The position numbers were made by a program, and so were the translations under genes. The notes under the pieces are model-generated. The model searched no databases. It worked only from the letters and a program-made list of their open reading frames with translations, and was not told the origin of the DNA. A DNA stretch of 64,000 nucleotides from Phallus indusiatus (Eukaryota; Basidiomycota; Agaricomycetes; Phallales; Phallaceae), in the NCBI GenBank assembly GCA_027605045.1, contig JAQFWX010000069.1, forward strand, positions 1-64,000, given 5' to 3'. This document shows, piece by piece, positions 23,060 to 35,175 of the stretch (positions within the stretch are counted from its first letter, which is position 1; every line of letters begins with the position of its first letter).

Positions 23060-23675
23060 GATGAGGTTAGAAGGTATCGATCCGACATAATACCCTTTAA
23101 TGAGGACGAAGTCCTGATTGGAACAATGTTTCACGAAGTATTCCATTTTCTTCGTGATTGGAGTGCCTCTTATTAATGACTAGCACAGCTCACTCACAAC
23201 GTTCACGGTCCATATATGACAGCAGCTTTTATCTATATTAGAACAGGAGTATTAAGAATCAAGGGTTTTGTGATTCTCAGGCGAAAGCTTTTCTCCGGTG
23301 GGAGCAGATTGGGCACCGGGGTCAGCCATAATGCATAATGTCCCTCTGCACGCTGCCAAGCAAAAACACCTTAGAAGCAGCAGAAAACGAAAGCAGATGT
23401 CAGCTTTTTTTCGGCGGTGGAAAAGGAAAATCCAACACAGTGGTGAGTATCCGTCGCGCGAACTAGCCGCAGAAGTACGTCTGATTATGATCATTCTTTA
23501 CGCGCGTACCTCTAAGAGCGTTTTAGGCTGCTGAGACACGCAGGAGACGAAAAATCTTGCAAGCACGTTACATAAAAATGAGATTGAAGCAGGATTGTTG
23601 AAAGTAACGGATTCAGATATCATTGAAATGGTTGGCGTAGACGACGGTTCGGGCACGCCAAGGGTTGTAAATATG
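23060..23675 (+). pseudogene. Decayed inverted copy of WSS1
   Basis: The plus strand here matches the minus-strand WSS1 gene in order: the stretch around GTMxHE (23105-23140), the following intron, a THNVHG block (about 23195), SRLGTGVSHN (about 23305), the KQK/KRK region, ELAAEV (about 23460), the next intron, and a decayed version of EIQKEL..SDVIEVIDVDED (23580-23655). It has internal stops and small indels and no first exon or zinc fingers. It ends about 75 bp before the stop codon of the intact WSS1, so the two form a tail-to-tail inverted duplication. Confidence 0.72.
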
Positions 23676-23748
23676 GGTTTGTTACATTGGTATTCTTACT
23701 ATATGATATACAGCTATGTAACATGAATGGGAATAATTATCAATCGGG

Positions 23749-24999
23749 TCAAACACCCACTCTCGATTCGCCGCAACTCTGGCATGTCCAAAACTGCTCT
23801 GAGGTATCATCCCCGCAATTGAAGCATATCCAGGCTAAATTGAGGTCCTGGGGACGTATTGAAGAGCAAGCGTCGCATTGCAGAGCCATAGGTGCATTGA
23901 TCAGAGTACAAATTGTGCAGGTCCAGGTATCGGGGTTTGACTCTGGATGAGATTCCACCTTCGCTGGGGTATTTGCTGCTGCTTCATTCCGTTTAAGAGG
24001 CGGCTCTGTTCTCCGTTTATGGGGCACCTCAACAGAAGCGGATGGCGATCGTTGGCGTTTCTTGTGCTGTGTTGTGACCACTGAATCCTCGTCCACATCA
24101 ATAACTTCAATGACATCAGATTCCGCTACTTTTGAGAGTTCCTTTTGAATCTCGTCATCATGTAAAGTCCCACAAGACTTTTCGTCTTGTGCGCGTTTCT
24201 CAGCAGCCTGAAACGTTTCTTAACGGGACATACGGAAGTAACGACGATTGATAATTTGGACGTACCTCTGCAGCCAGTTCACGCGGGGACTTGCCACTTG
24301 TGTTAGATTTTCCACCCAGTCTTCCACCACCACCGAGAACTGAAGACATTCGCTTTCGTTTCTCTGCCGCTTCTAAAGCTTTTTGCTTTGCGAGATGTAG
24401 CGGGACATTATGGCTGACCCCTGCACCTAGCCTGCTCCCTTCAGAGAAAAAACCTTCGCCTGAGAATCCCGAAGCTCTTAAATCGTAATATTCTTGCTCC
24501 AATTTAGATAGTAACTCATAAAAATTGGTGTCGTGTGGACCGTGAACGTTATGAGTCAGCTGTACTGATCGTTAATTAAGAGGCACTCCAATCTTGGAGA
24601 AAAAGGAAATACTTCATGCAGCATTGTTCCAACTAGGTCTTCATCCTCATAAAAGGTATCAGGTGCGGAGGCAGGACGAAGTCGTATCAATATCTTCTGT
24701 CCACCATTTACGTCTACACAAAGGGCTTATTTGAGACGACAGCTTAACATAGGGCAAGGAAACTTACTCATTCCTATCTGAATATTGCCATCAGAGATAT
24801 TAGCTCATAGAGAGTGAAACACACCTAATAAGTTATCATTTTGAGGAAAAAACTCAGCAAGCACCGGTAGGGTCCAGTTGTGCTTGCGCATGATTGGCTT
24901 GACAAGACTCGCGATCCGTTGAAGAAGTGCGAGTGCTTGAGGAGCTTTCGTTCTGCCTTTCAGACACGTAAATGATTTTACCAAAGTCGTCGTCGACAT
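23749..24999 (-). CDS. WSS1: DNA-dependent metalloprotease WSS1 (WLM domain)
   Basis: Wss1/SPRTN-type protease that removes DNA-protein crosslinks, acting with SUMO and Cdc48. Exon 1 starts at 24999 (MSTTTLVKSFTCLKG) and ends DNLLG; a 10-nt micro-exon (24768-24777) encodes IGM plus one base; the next exon reads NVNGGQKILIRLRP and ends at HE, followed by LTHNVHGPHDTNFYELL. Together these give the zinc-binding HExxHxxxxxHD site and the WLM core through SGFSGEGFFSEGSRLG. After RELAAE an intron leads to a C-terminal part with a good SUMO-interacting motif (DVIEVIDVDED), a basic stretch, a RanBP2-type finger (WTCTICTLINAPMALQCDAC) and a second Cys4 unit (CFNC...CQSC) ending at 23749. Length about 330 residues, normal. 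No lesion. Divergent from the F-box gene with 124 bp between start codons. Confidence 0.92.
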
Positions 25000-25123
25000 T
25001 CGATGTATAATACACTTGTGGTTGAGTTTGATTGTGCGTGATGGGCGCTCACTTTCTTGAGTCTATGAAATGAAACTCTGTCTGTCACTGTGATTGTGAC
25101 GACTTTCTCATTGCCCAGCGACG

Positions 25124-26681
25124 ATGAATCTTGTCGACCTGCCCCTCGAAATATTCTTTGAAATTGTTCAACACATTAACACTCTCAACGACATAATCTC
25201 TCTATCATTGACAAATCACGCGTTATATCATAGACTGGTCCCGAGACACACGGAATACTTTGAAATTCGATGCATCGTCAACAAAGTCGACTTCTGGAAA
25301 CATTTACAAGAAAATCCTCTTCTTTGCAAACGCATACGCAGGTTACTTCTCGTTCAAAAACATCACAGAACTCGCCTTCCGAAACCATTTGACGTGACCC
25401 CCGTGTCAACTTCGGTAGCTACAATCAGCGAAGGCTTCAAGCTTCTTTGCATATTACTCCCTCAAATGAACAATCTGAAGACATTCCGCTTAACAGCATT
25501 CAATATACCTCATGATATCTCCCCTTTTTTCACTGCTCTTACTGAGTCCAAATGCGTCCTGGAGGAGTTGAAGCTCGACTTTCCGAAAAACGTCTACAAT
25601 TTCTTCCCTAGCGCGGTCAAAATATCAGTTAGTGCGCTTTATATAATTAATCACGTTTTTTATCTTTCTCGATTCTCATAACAACGTTGTTTAGGATTGG
25701 GATTTTGACTGGTCACGATTGTCCCATTTATCACTTCTCTCGAATTCAAAAACTATAACTGAAGGACTGCTGTCGAAGATTCTTACTGGTTGTCCAAGAC
25801 TAACGGAACTGTGCTTTATGGTTGATCTCGGTCAAAATATATCACACATATTAACTCAAGGACTCTGGCCGAACCTCAAACGCATTAGTCTGACGGAAAT
25901 GATAATACATGATGGTGTTTTTTATACAACAGAAGACTCTGAACAAAGGACTGCAATTTTGCGATCATTTTTTTCCCGACATCCCCTGTTAGAAGTCGCA
26001 TGTTTTCCAGCGGATATGTACCCCTCCGACTTTCTGACCGAGTCAGGACACCTCTTTCCCAATATAAAGTCACTCTCACTTCCAGGAAGCGAAAGTGTAC
26101 CTTCTTCATTCGCATCAAGACTTAGGCATATTTTCGTCGGACCATTGACTCAGTGGGACATATCCTTTCTAGGTTATTTGCCAAACCTACAAAGTTGCGT
26201 CATTAACGTAGAGCGTCTGACAAATTACATTCATATTACTGACTTGGCGGAGCATATTCCAAATGTTGAGCACCTTTGCGTTTGGACAGTAGATTTTCGT
26301 CGAAGCTCTTTGAAAGAAGTAAAATGTTTCATTCAATATTAAATCAGGATTGTTTCACTCACACTTTTTTTTGGCCAGATTTTCAAATCGGCCCAGATGT
26401 CTTTTCGCTTGAGAAAATTGACGACCTTATTTCTGAGCGAGTTTTTTTCCCTCAAATTGACTCAGGAAAAAGATCAGTTTTTAATCAACGACATTTCCCA
26501 AGAGATTCCCTCTCTAAAATATATCAATGTGTATAAAAGTGGGGAGGCCACACTCTTTCGTATAACAAAAGATCCTGTCACTGATGCGTACCTGGGCCTT
26601 CAATATGTCTCGCCGTTGCCAAGAAACACCGAAATTGCTGAAGAATGGGGCAATTTCTTATTTTATGACTCCAAACCTTGA
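25124..26681 (+). CDS. F-box protein with LRR-like repeats
   Basis: Starts MNLVDLPLEIFFEIVQHI, a typical N-terminal F-box (LPxEIxxxI...SLSLTNHALYHRLVP), which would bind Skp1 in an SCF ubiquitin ligase. The rest is Leu-rich with irregular LRR-like units (NLKTFRLTAFNI, RLTELCFMV, NLKRISLTEM, PNVEHLCVW). Three exons: 25124 to about 25629, about 25695 to 26320, and 26379-26681; the last junction (SLKE to IFKSAQMSFRLRKLTTLF) keeps the frame. About 475 residues. Agaricomycetes have very many F-box/LRR proteins of this size; the substrate is unknown. Confidence 0.85.
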
Positions 26682-27303
26682 ATGATAGCATAGGACGATA
26701 TGCCGCTTGAGCGGGCGCTGTTGCGGCCTCTGCATACCTGATTTTTATGCTCTGACTATCGATTGTCGCTACGTTTATATATATCTCGAATCTATCATTT
26801 TTTACCTTCCTTTCATTTCTCAGACGCTGTAGTGGTATCCCTCAAAACATCCGCCAGACCAGGATAAATGCCGGAATGAGAGAAACGTTAAAGAATGAAG
26901 GACCGGAAGACATCATCACTTTAGCTTTTGCGTGCAGGAAGTCAAGCGCTAGGGAACATATCTGAAAATCAATCTTCAAAATATCAACGGCCGCCACTAT
27001 TACAACAGAAACGCTTTAGTACCCTGTCGTTTGTTCATGCGATAAATTAAACCAGACGTCGTTTAATATTGAAGCGTACAATAAGTATGTTCCTGCGATT
27101 ACATCTCACCATTCTTTTCACTCATTGGCAGAAGCTTTACATACGCATTGCTAGTCTTCGATTTACTCACTCCTTGGGTTCTATGATGTTCTCAGGGCAT
27201 TGCTTCTCGTGGATCATATATAAACCGAGACGTTTAATAGCCGCATCCCGTGGATGATCTTATCTCTCTATCCTATCTCATCCTTCTCATTAATTGAACG
27301 GTA
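26682..27303. promoter_or_regulatory. Intergenic, promoter of the MFS gene
   Basis: About 620 bp between the F-box stop and the MFS start. Contains a TATA-like cgtttatatatatctcg near 26770 and a ctctctatcctatctcatcc pyrimidine run just before the MFS start (27255-27280), a common feature of fungal transcription start regions. No gene supported. Confidence 0.45.
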
Positions 27304-29668
27304 ATGAACAATATACACAACCAGGACACAAAGATTACCAAAGAACACGCTGATGTCCAAGTCATGGAAAAAGGCATCGAAACCGGGTCCAAAAGCGTCG
27401 AGAGTTTGCAGCTGGAAGTTGACCCTAAAGCTCTTCTCCGCAAAATGGACTTGCGATTTATTCCATGGCTAAGCTTTTTATATCTACTAAGTTTTCTCGA
27501 CAGGAGTTCTATTGGAAATGCTAAAGTTCGTGCTCTTTCTGCGTGCATCTTATAAACTCTGCTGAACATCTTTCAGTTGTACGGTCTGGAAGCAGACATT
27601 CATATCACGGATCGTCAGTACTTGACTGCATTGTCAGTGTTCTTTATTAGTTGAGTTTATTTAACCTTTCACGCCTACTTGTTGATTTGAATATCCTCAT
27701 TGAAGGCTATGGAGCATTCGAAGTAATTTTTTTTTCGCCAACGATCGTTTTTATGAACGTCTGATGTTCTGTGAGGTCCCAAGCAATATTTTCCTTAAAA
27801 AACTCCGACCTTCTATATGGATACCCATATCTATGATCTCATGGGGAATTGTCATGGTAAACCTTCTCATAACTTCATAAGAGATATGTTCTAATTGGAA
27901 GTATAGACTGCCCAAGGGCTAGTTCAAAATTTCAGTGGTATCCTTGGTACTTAATCTCTTTCCTGTACCTCAGGCAACGAAAGCCGGTTTTTACAAAACA
28001 CTTTACAGCGGTGCGATTTCTCCTTGGAATGTTTGAAGCAGGACTGTTTCCGGGAGTCGCATATCTCTTCAGCTGGTGAGTGATCCTACGTGTCGTATAG
28101 TCGGAGTATCGGTCTAATGGCAGTTATCACACTGCTGATAGCTGGTACAAACGCTCAGAATTTGGTTTTCGAACCGCAATATTTTCCTCCATGGCTACTG
28201 TTTCAGGAGCATTCGGTGGCTTACTCGCAGCAGCCATATCCAACATGAAAGGAGTTGGTGGTAAACCAGGATGGGTAACTTCTGATATATTTTTCACATT
28301 CATGCTTCCCTCAACATCAGCACTTTTATAGACATGGATATTTGTTCTGGAAGGTTTAGCCACAGTTGTAGCCGGAGTTCTATCATTCTGGATGGTGGTT
28401 GATTTTCCGGATACTGCAACATTTATTACAGATGCTGAACGTAGGTATATCGTCAACAAGATGAAAGACGACGGTCAATTCAGTGCTGAGGGTGAACGTT
28501 TCGCGGTGAAGCATATTTTGGCATCATTCCGGGATTATAAAACATGGCTATTTAGTAAGTAAAATATATCACTATCTGCAGTGCAGTTACCTTTTATGAA
28601 TTAACCCTTTGATTCAAGTGCTGCTCGCTGCGGGATAGTAAGTATTGTTTTATAATGGAAAATTATGTTGATCTATCACTACCCTCAGTGATGGACCTCT
28701 TTATGCGATCTCACTCTTCACGCCAACCATAATAAATGAGGTCAGTTCTATCCGATAAAAAGGTGCTAGAGATTCTGACTTTCTGTTGGCGCGTGCTCTA
28801 GTTAGGTTAGTTCAGTGAATATTATCACTTTTGTTCGGGTGTAACGACACCAAACTAGGCTTTGAAGCAACGCCAGCTAATCTCCTCAGTGTCCCCATTT
28901 ACGTTTTTGGGTCAATTCAAACGTGCTTGGTTGGCTACTACGCGGATCGATTGGGTTATCGCGGATTTTTCAATCTTGTATGTCTAGCGATAGGAATGGT
29001 AGGATATATCATTCTCATCGTATCCCGCAACCCCACTCTATCGTACATTGCTATTTATTTAACGACGACGGGAACTTACCCGGTTACCGCGAACTCAGCG
29101 TGAGTACATTATAGGGAACGCGGCCATCTGCCTCCCTCCTGCGAACTGACAAACTTACCAGAGCATGGTTCGGAAGTAATGTAGAGGGGAGCTATAAACG
29201 TGGCGTGACAATAGCTATGGCGATCGGGTTGTAAGTATTGGCTTATTTTGTCGAGTGAAATTTGACGATCGGTGTTTCTTGGTTTAGCGGAAATCTTCAA
29301 GGGATTGTCAGTTCCAATGTGGTAATATATTCATAGTTTTCAGAAGTTCTCACCTAGAGCTGAATTATAATAACCCTCATTTGTTTTAGTACCTTGCCAA
29401 AAACGCTCCACGTTACATACTTGGACATGCAATTCAACTAGGGTATTTGTCACTAGGCTTCATAGTGACACTAATGCTTATAATATCCATGGACCGAGAG
29501 AATAAGAAACGGAGGCGGGGCGAACGAGACGAGTTAATCTTATCTGAGGATCAAAAGCTTGACAGCCAGCAGGAGGCAAGAAAGAAAGAAAACGGGGTTT
29601 TTGAGACTGTGAGATGCGCCCAAAGGGAGAAAGGAGACAATTGGAGCGGGTATAGATATCAACTGTAA
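27304..29668 (+). CDS. MFS transporter, anion:cation symporter (Dal5/allantoate permease) family
   Basis: Twelve-helix major facilitator permease for organic anions (allantoate, nicotinate, pantothenate and similar substrates). More than ten short exons join in frame. Visible family blocks: KALLRKMDLRFIPWLSFLYL and LSFLDRSSIGNAK (helix 1), ITDRQYLTALSVFF, SYGAFEVPSNIFLKKLRPS, TAQGLVQNFSGILAVRFLLG followed by MFEAGLFPGV, WYKRSEFGFRTAIFS and GAFGGLLAAAI, the long cytoplasmic loop with FPDTATFITDAER, then CLVGYYADRLGYRG. The C-terminal tail is highly charged (MDRENKKRRRGERDE). N-terminal 60 residues are hydrophilic and Lys/Glu-rich. No lesion found. Substrate cannot be told from sequence. Confidence 0.88.
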
Positions 29669-31112
29669 ATTTCCTTTTTTTCAATTTTTTGCTGTTTTTC
29701 ATCATGTATGGAAGAACCTTGGATACTATACAGTGTACACCACGGAGACGGTAAATGTTACATACTAACGACATTAAATTTTTTTTTTGAATTTGATACA
29801 ACAGATTAATGAGTCAGGCTTAAAGCACAAACTAGAAAACTCCCTCACACATACGCTTCTAAATAAACTCTGTCGGATGTAAAACGTTAATAAATGCTAC
29901 AAAGAAGGTTCACGCCGGATGAGTCCCACACTACCCTAGGGGTGCCAGTGATGCGTAACGCATTTCTTCTCGGTGAACCGTTGCCGCTATAAAATCTCTT
30001 TTTCATTATGTTTATGTTCCTATGTTTTTGCTATGTTATACGCAAGGCTAACGACCTAGTGCTCGACTGACCGTACTGGCTAATTCTCGCCAGAAAGCTC
30101 CACCAAGAAAAAACTAACAAAACAAACAGGTTCACAGCCTTAAGAATGATTCGACGAACTGACAATGGCTGGTCCTCGCCGGAGCTGTTTTCCCCTAAAG
30201 TTTCATCACAAAATAGGGGAAACCATGACCCAACCCTATTATAGCAAAATAGACGTAGAGAAATAGGTAAAGGCTGAATTGGCCGAGAAATATATCCGGA
30301 TTCTGCTTGCGTTGACGTGTTACAACTTGAGAACGATGTTGCGTAGAAATTTCCAGCAGAGTTATAGACTGATCAATACTTAGTAAAAGTCCTATGATAG
30401 CGTCCGTCATCTGAACGCTGACTCTATACTTTGTTGCTGTATGGGGATGAACCTGGATGAACGTCAAGTCACACTGTCACAGTTTGTAGAGACGATTTGT
30501 AAGTCGGTGGTGTTTTCTCCGCTGGAAGCTCATTCGTCTCTCCGACCCCTTCCCGTCGACTCAAAAACCCATTTTTGTTGAACAGTTTTGAAATCACTAC
30601 TGTATATCCTTCTGCCATGACAGTTGAGAGTGTATCATCGGACGCTCCTGTTTTCCGACAGGCACGCTTCCCCCACTGTCCAGTGTCCATAAAGTCGATA
30701 TAATACGTATTGCAGCACTGGCACTACCGGTCACGGTGACCCGTCCCCGCGTCCCCGAAAAAAAACCACTCTTTTTTTCCGGAGTACAAGTCTAAGATCC
30801 AACTGTCGTGCGTACACTGATTCCGGATCTGAATCGTCGGTGTTTATGTCGAACTACTCCCATGTGATTAGAGGTGATTACCCAGTTTGAAATATAATTG
30901 AGTCTCACTAGCCTACCAGAAAATATGCACTGGACAACGTAGCACCATGGCATTCAAAGCCCGTCTCCTATATGGTTGAGTGAAGACAATGTATTATGGC
31001 AATGCTATCTGATCCCTGGTGGAGCTCTTTATCCCTGAAAATTGAAGAGGGTATATAAAGAAACAACTAGAAAAATCACCGCTTCAACTTCTGTACAATT
31101 ACGTTTCTCGGT
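29669..31112. other. Intergenic, about 1.4 kb, with promoter of DUF2235 copy 1
   Basis: No gene supported; minus-strand frames at 30195-30690 lack domain or splice support. The last 330 bp resemble the region upstream of the second DUF2235 gene, including a gtggagctctttat block (31019) and a TATA box, gtatataaagaaac (31051), about 60 bp upstream of the start codon. The equivalent in copy 2 is ctatataacgaaac (35117). Confidence 0.5.
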
Positions 31113-32914
31113 ATGGGATCAACCAAACTCTCCTCAAGCGCTTCGAGTTCTTCTCGGACACTTGTGTTGTGTTTCGATGGCACAGGCGGTGAATTCAATG
31201 CAAATGTGAGGGGACTGTTCCTCTCTATGAAAGCTCGTTGATATGCTCCTAGAACACAAACGTGGTCAAATTTTTCAGTCTTTTGCAAAAGGACAGCCCC
31301 GAGCAGATTGTGTACTATCAGGTGAGTTGTGATGATTTCAGCATAAAAAATGGCTCATTTAAAACCATTCACAGCCAGGGATTGGAACCTATGCGGCTCC
31401 TGGAGTTATGGGTTCTGTGAGAAAGTGGTTCGCCATGTTGGTCGACGAAGCGGTCGCGTGGTATCTGGACATTCATGTTTGTCGTGTTCTCTTTCTGCGG
31501 CCCACGTGGATTATGATACCGTTACATTAGATTATGGGTGGTTATACTTTTCTCATGCAGAACTACAGAGACGGAGATCGAATATGTTTATTCGGATTTT
31601 CTCGTGGTGCTTATACTGTTCGAGCGCTAGCCGGAATGTTAGAGAAAGTGAGTAGTATTCTGGCTGAATTCAGGCTCACTCTGATTTCCGAGTCGTTCGT
31701 TTAAGGTCGGTTTACTTCCCAAGGATAACACTGGTGAGCCTCAAGCTGAAACGTATGTATCAGAAAAGGGCAAACCTTCTCTCCTCAGAACAAGTCGGAT
31801 TTGCGTATAATATCTACAAGGATACGGGTAAGAAGAACATGGCGTTGGCAGCGCAGTTTAAGGAAACATTTTCTAAACCCGTCTTGATTGATTTCGTGGG
31901 GTGCTGGTAAGCAAAGTTGTTATCAGGTCTAAAAGCGAAACATGACCTTATGGTTGTGTGGACAGGGATACAGTGGCCAGTGTGGGCATAATCTACTCAC
32001 GTGATTTTCCTTTCACGACGAGCAATACAGCAATCAAATATTTCCGTCATGCACTTTCTCTCGACGAGGTGGGTCAAACAACATTATTCAGAGCCCCGAA
32101 GAAAAGTATCGATTTCAAATTTGTTGACAGCATCGAGCAAAATTCCAGCCAAATTTGTACCATCGGCCTGCCCCTGATGATAAATCTGCGTCTAAGGATC
32201 CTCAGCAGGCCAGTTTCCCGAGTGACCCAGCTGATGGTACGCCTACCGATGTCCTAGAGGTTTGGTTCACAGGGGTTCACAGTGGTATTTCCTCCAGTCA
32301 AACACCTAATTAAGCCTTTCTGAAAGCTATAAAAATAGATATCGGGGGAGGAGATACGCCACAGGGCACGTCCTCTTTGAGCGGTATTACCTTGCGTTGG
32401 ATGATCCGCGAGGTCGTTAGCTCTCAGTGCGGGGTCCTTTTTGATACAGCTGCCTTGGCTGCTGCAAAGATCCCCCTGTCAATCCTTGATCTGTCGGCAA
32501 GTGAAGTCCAGCTGAACAGGACACTCCCTGAAGCCAATGGTGATACTGGCGGCCCATTGTATTCACCGGAAGTAGCGAAATTAGATTCTGTGGATGCTAT
32601 ACAACCTCTGCATGATCAGTTGCAATCCCGACCTTTATGGTGGATACTTGAAGTCATTCCTTTCTTTGTTTCATGGCAGGATCAGAATGGAGTGTGGCAT
32701 CGCAGCTGGAGGTTTGTGAAAATTCAAGTATTTGTGGAACAAGAAACTGACTGATCGTGTTGTTACAAGGTGGAACCTTGGAAGACCTCGCCAAATACCT
32801 TATCCGACACCCAACGTGCATATTACCGTACGAGAGCGTATGCAAGACACCACTTTGGGATACACACCGCGAGCTGTTTGGGAAAATAAACCGAAAACAG
32901 TGTGGCGCTATTGA
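31113..32914 (+). CDS. DUF2235 (Tle1-like catalytic domain) hydrolase, copy 1
   Basis: Alpha/beta-hydrolase of the DUF2235 / T6SS-Tle1-like family, very common in Agaricomycetes; enzymatic substrate in fungi unknown. Start MGSTKLSSSASSSSRTLVLC, then FDGTGGEFNAN|NTNVVKFFSLL and YYQ|PGIGTYAAPGV. An intron of about 55 nt removes an in-frame stop and gives YLDIH|IMGGYTFLMQNYRDG, followed by the nucleophile elbow FGFSRGAYT. Later come LIDFVGCWDTVASVG (acid residue Asp), EVWFTGVHSDIGGG (catalytic His region, with Val where Cys is usual), LRWMIREVV and a C-terminal RWNLGRPRQIP...VWRY. Around 450 residues; all junctions are in phase. TATA box about 60 bp upstream. Paralogue of the gene at 35176. Confidence 0.85.
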
Positions 32915-33701
32915 CTTCTCAAATTGACTCTTTCTTTTCTAATTTAATTTATATACTATATTGCAAACATGTTTCGTTACGTATATCATCTGTGTGCAAA
33001 CGCCATCCTTTCCTCGATTTGGTCAGTAATCTGAAACGAGCTGTTCAACAAACTTGCGAAATATCTATTAATCGCGGCTTTCCCCGCCGTCGCTAAGACA
33101 GATAGACCGGGTATAAAAATCAGTCTTCAGACTCGGACTTTCGGAGTCACCTGACTATTTTCGTACCCTCAAGCGAAGAGCCTAGACCTACTGACCTATT
33201 ACACGGAACAGGAAGCCGCAGTTTGAACGTAATGCTTGTAAACAAGTAAAAGCTGGACCTGCCAGGTATGTCCGCGATGCCATTTTATTACAATTCAACG
33301 ATATTGTTGCGCGGTAATCTACTAGTAGGTCTGGAGATTATGGTCGGGGTATATGTTGAGTAATAATCCTTACTGTTGAAAGCATTTATCTCCCCGTCGT
33401 AACAAGAGAGATCTGAGTCTTCGTCACTGGCACTTTGTGAAATGCTTTGATGTTACGTGAGCGAAGAACGCCCAGTCACACTATCACAGTCACGTTGGCG
33501 ATTTTGTAAGCCAGCGGCGACCAAGGCGTTTTCAGGCGGGTTATCTCAAGATTTATTCGCCTTTCAGACGTCTTTCTGCCTAGAGAACCCGTTTAAAATT
33601 ACTTGTGCATATGTTGAGTGTCTCTGTGTCTCTCACGAAGGATGCCGGGCGTCCCTTGCTCTCCGACACGCTTCCCCGAAGTTCCTGGTTGCCGAAGTTA
33701 T
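32915..33701. other. Intergenic
   Basis: About 790 bp downstream of DUF2235 copy 1. No gene supported. Confidence 0.4.
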
Positions 33702-34421
33702 TTACAGCGCTTACGGTTACGTAAGAGAATAGCTGGTACAAGCGACAACAGTGTCTTTTTTTATTCTCGCTATATCTCACTCAATCTGAATCCTAGCTTC
33801 CTGAAAATTTGCACGTGCATTTCCACATGTATATTCTAGGGAACCCGCTGATAGTTTCAATATAATTCACTCATTTACAAAATTTCACTCCCCACCTGCT
33901 CGTGTCAAACTATTTGCATCCAAGAAGATCCAGTTCAAGGAATTCCACTATTGTAGGATGATTAAAACATTGTTTAGCTCATTCTCAAGGGAATCAATCC
34001 ATTTTTTTGATCTGAATCTTCGTTTTAAACTAGAAAACCAACTGAACTACATCAGGAATCCAGGTTTATAGTAAAGTGAAGGGCATTTCATCCAGAACTC
34101 AAGGGATTTTGAGCACATAAAGGCATGTGTTCCCTCAATCATATGTCGTGTAATAGTTCTAACTTCCTACCAGTGTGATATCTTCATGTTCCGGGCCTTT
34201 AGAATGCGAATAGTGTAAACCGGGGATGTGTAAAATGAAAAACTGAAAGCCGATGAATTTCGTTGTAAAAAACTTGGCGTTCCCTAGATAACATATGCCT
34301 AAATCTGTGTAGCAAATTTCAAGGATCTGCGTTTAGATTGGAGTGAGTTATAGCAAGAATAAAAAACGGCGTACCAGTTGCGTGTACTAGCAATTCTCTT
34401 ACGTAACCGTAAGCGCTGTAA
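33702..34421. mobile_element. Inverted-repeat element (possible MITE), 720 bp
   Basis: The stretch starting ttacagcgcttacggttacg at 33702 and running to about 33845 is repeated in reverse complement from 34421 back to about 34278. The outer 28 bases are almost identical and include the palindromic ggttacgtaa; the inner parts align with small indels down to the shared ctagggaac. Long terminal inverted arms and no coding capacity fit a non-autonomous DNA transposon. I see no clear target-site duplication, so an inverted local duplication is the alternative. Confidence 0.55.
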
Positions 34422-35175
34422 GAGTGGAGCATAGGCTTCTATCTCGGACTCATAATATCGGTATGGAGTCGAACCATTCAAGCGTATTCAGACATTTTGG
34501 CATATCATGTATGTAATGGCACCTTGGCACGCGTCAGAATGACCCGGACTCGGTGAAGTTACTTGTTCTTTGAAAGTCCAGGTCTTGACTCCAATTGACG
34601 TGCGTGTACCGGGTTTTGTTTTGAATTGTCAATAATCTTGTCTCATTACATGTGATTACACAGTGTATTCTAACGTGGTTTGTGGGAACCTTGATATTAG
34701 GCAGCCATTCAATTAAAGGTGCCATTGTTACCCCGCTCAAATTTAATACACTCTCTCACACAGCCCGCCTGGTGTGAAATCCCACGCTTTATACTCCTAC
34801 GTGCCGCAGTAATTCACTCTAAATTTTCGCACTTTCAAGTCATGACCATGTGAATTGCAAGCCTTTCCAAATTTAGCCTCCATCAAATGGACTATCGTAG
34901 CCACAGCTAGCCACAGATCCTCGCTATAGGCTTGGTAAATCCAACGTGCGGACTAAAAATAGAATCGTGCGTTTTCTCGTTAGCTTATTAGAAGACATGC
35001 ACCTTTGTCTTGACTGGCTTCAGCACCACGCCCTCTAAGGTCTCCTATATGTTCAATTGAGATCCAAGCGTTTATTAGGGGCAACAGTGATACTCGGTGG
35101 AGCTCCTTATTCCCGCTATATAACGAAACCTGACGAACCCCTTTCACGACCTCTATTCAATCACGTTTTTTCGGC
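34422..35175. promoter_or_regulatory. Upstream region of DUF2235 copy 2
   Basis: About 750 bp without a gene. The last part resembles the region before copy 1: a gtggagctccttat block (35098) and a TATA box (ctatataacgaaac, 35117) about 55 bp before the start codon. The tandem duplication therefore took the core promoter along. Confidence 0.5.

Noticed and set aside
30195..30690. Two minus-strand frames of 73 and 90 codons upstream of DUF2235 copy 1
   Set aside because: Part of the sequence is similar in short stretches (agtcacactgtcacagt) to 33470, but there is no protein-like conservation.
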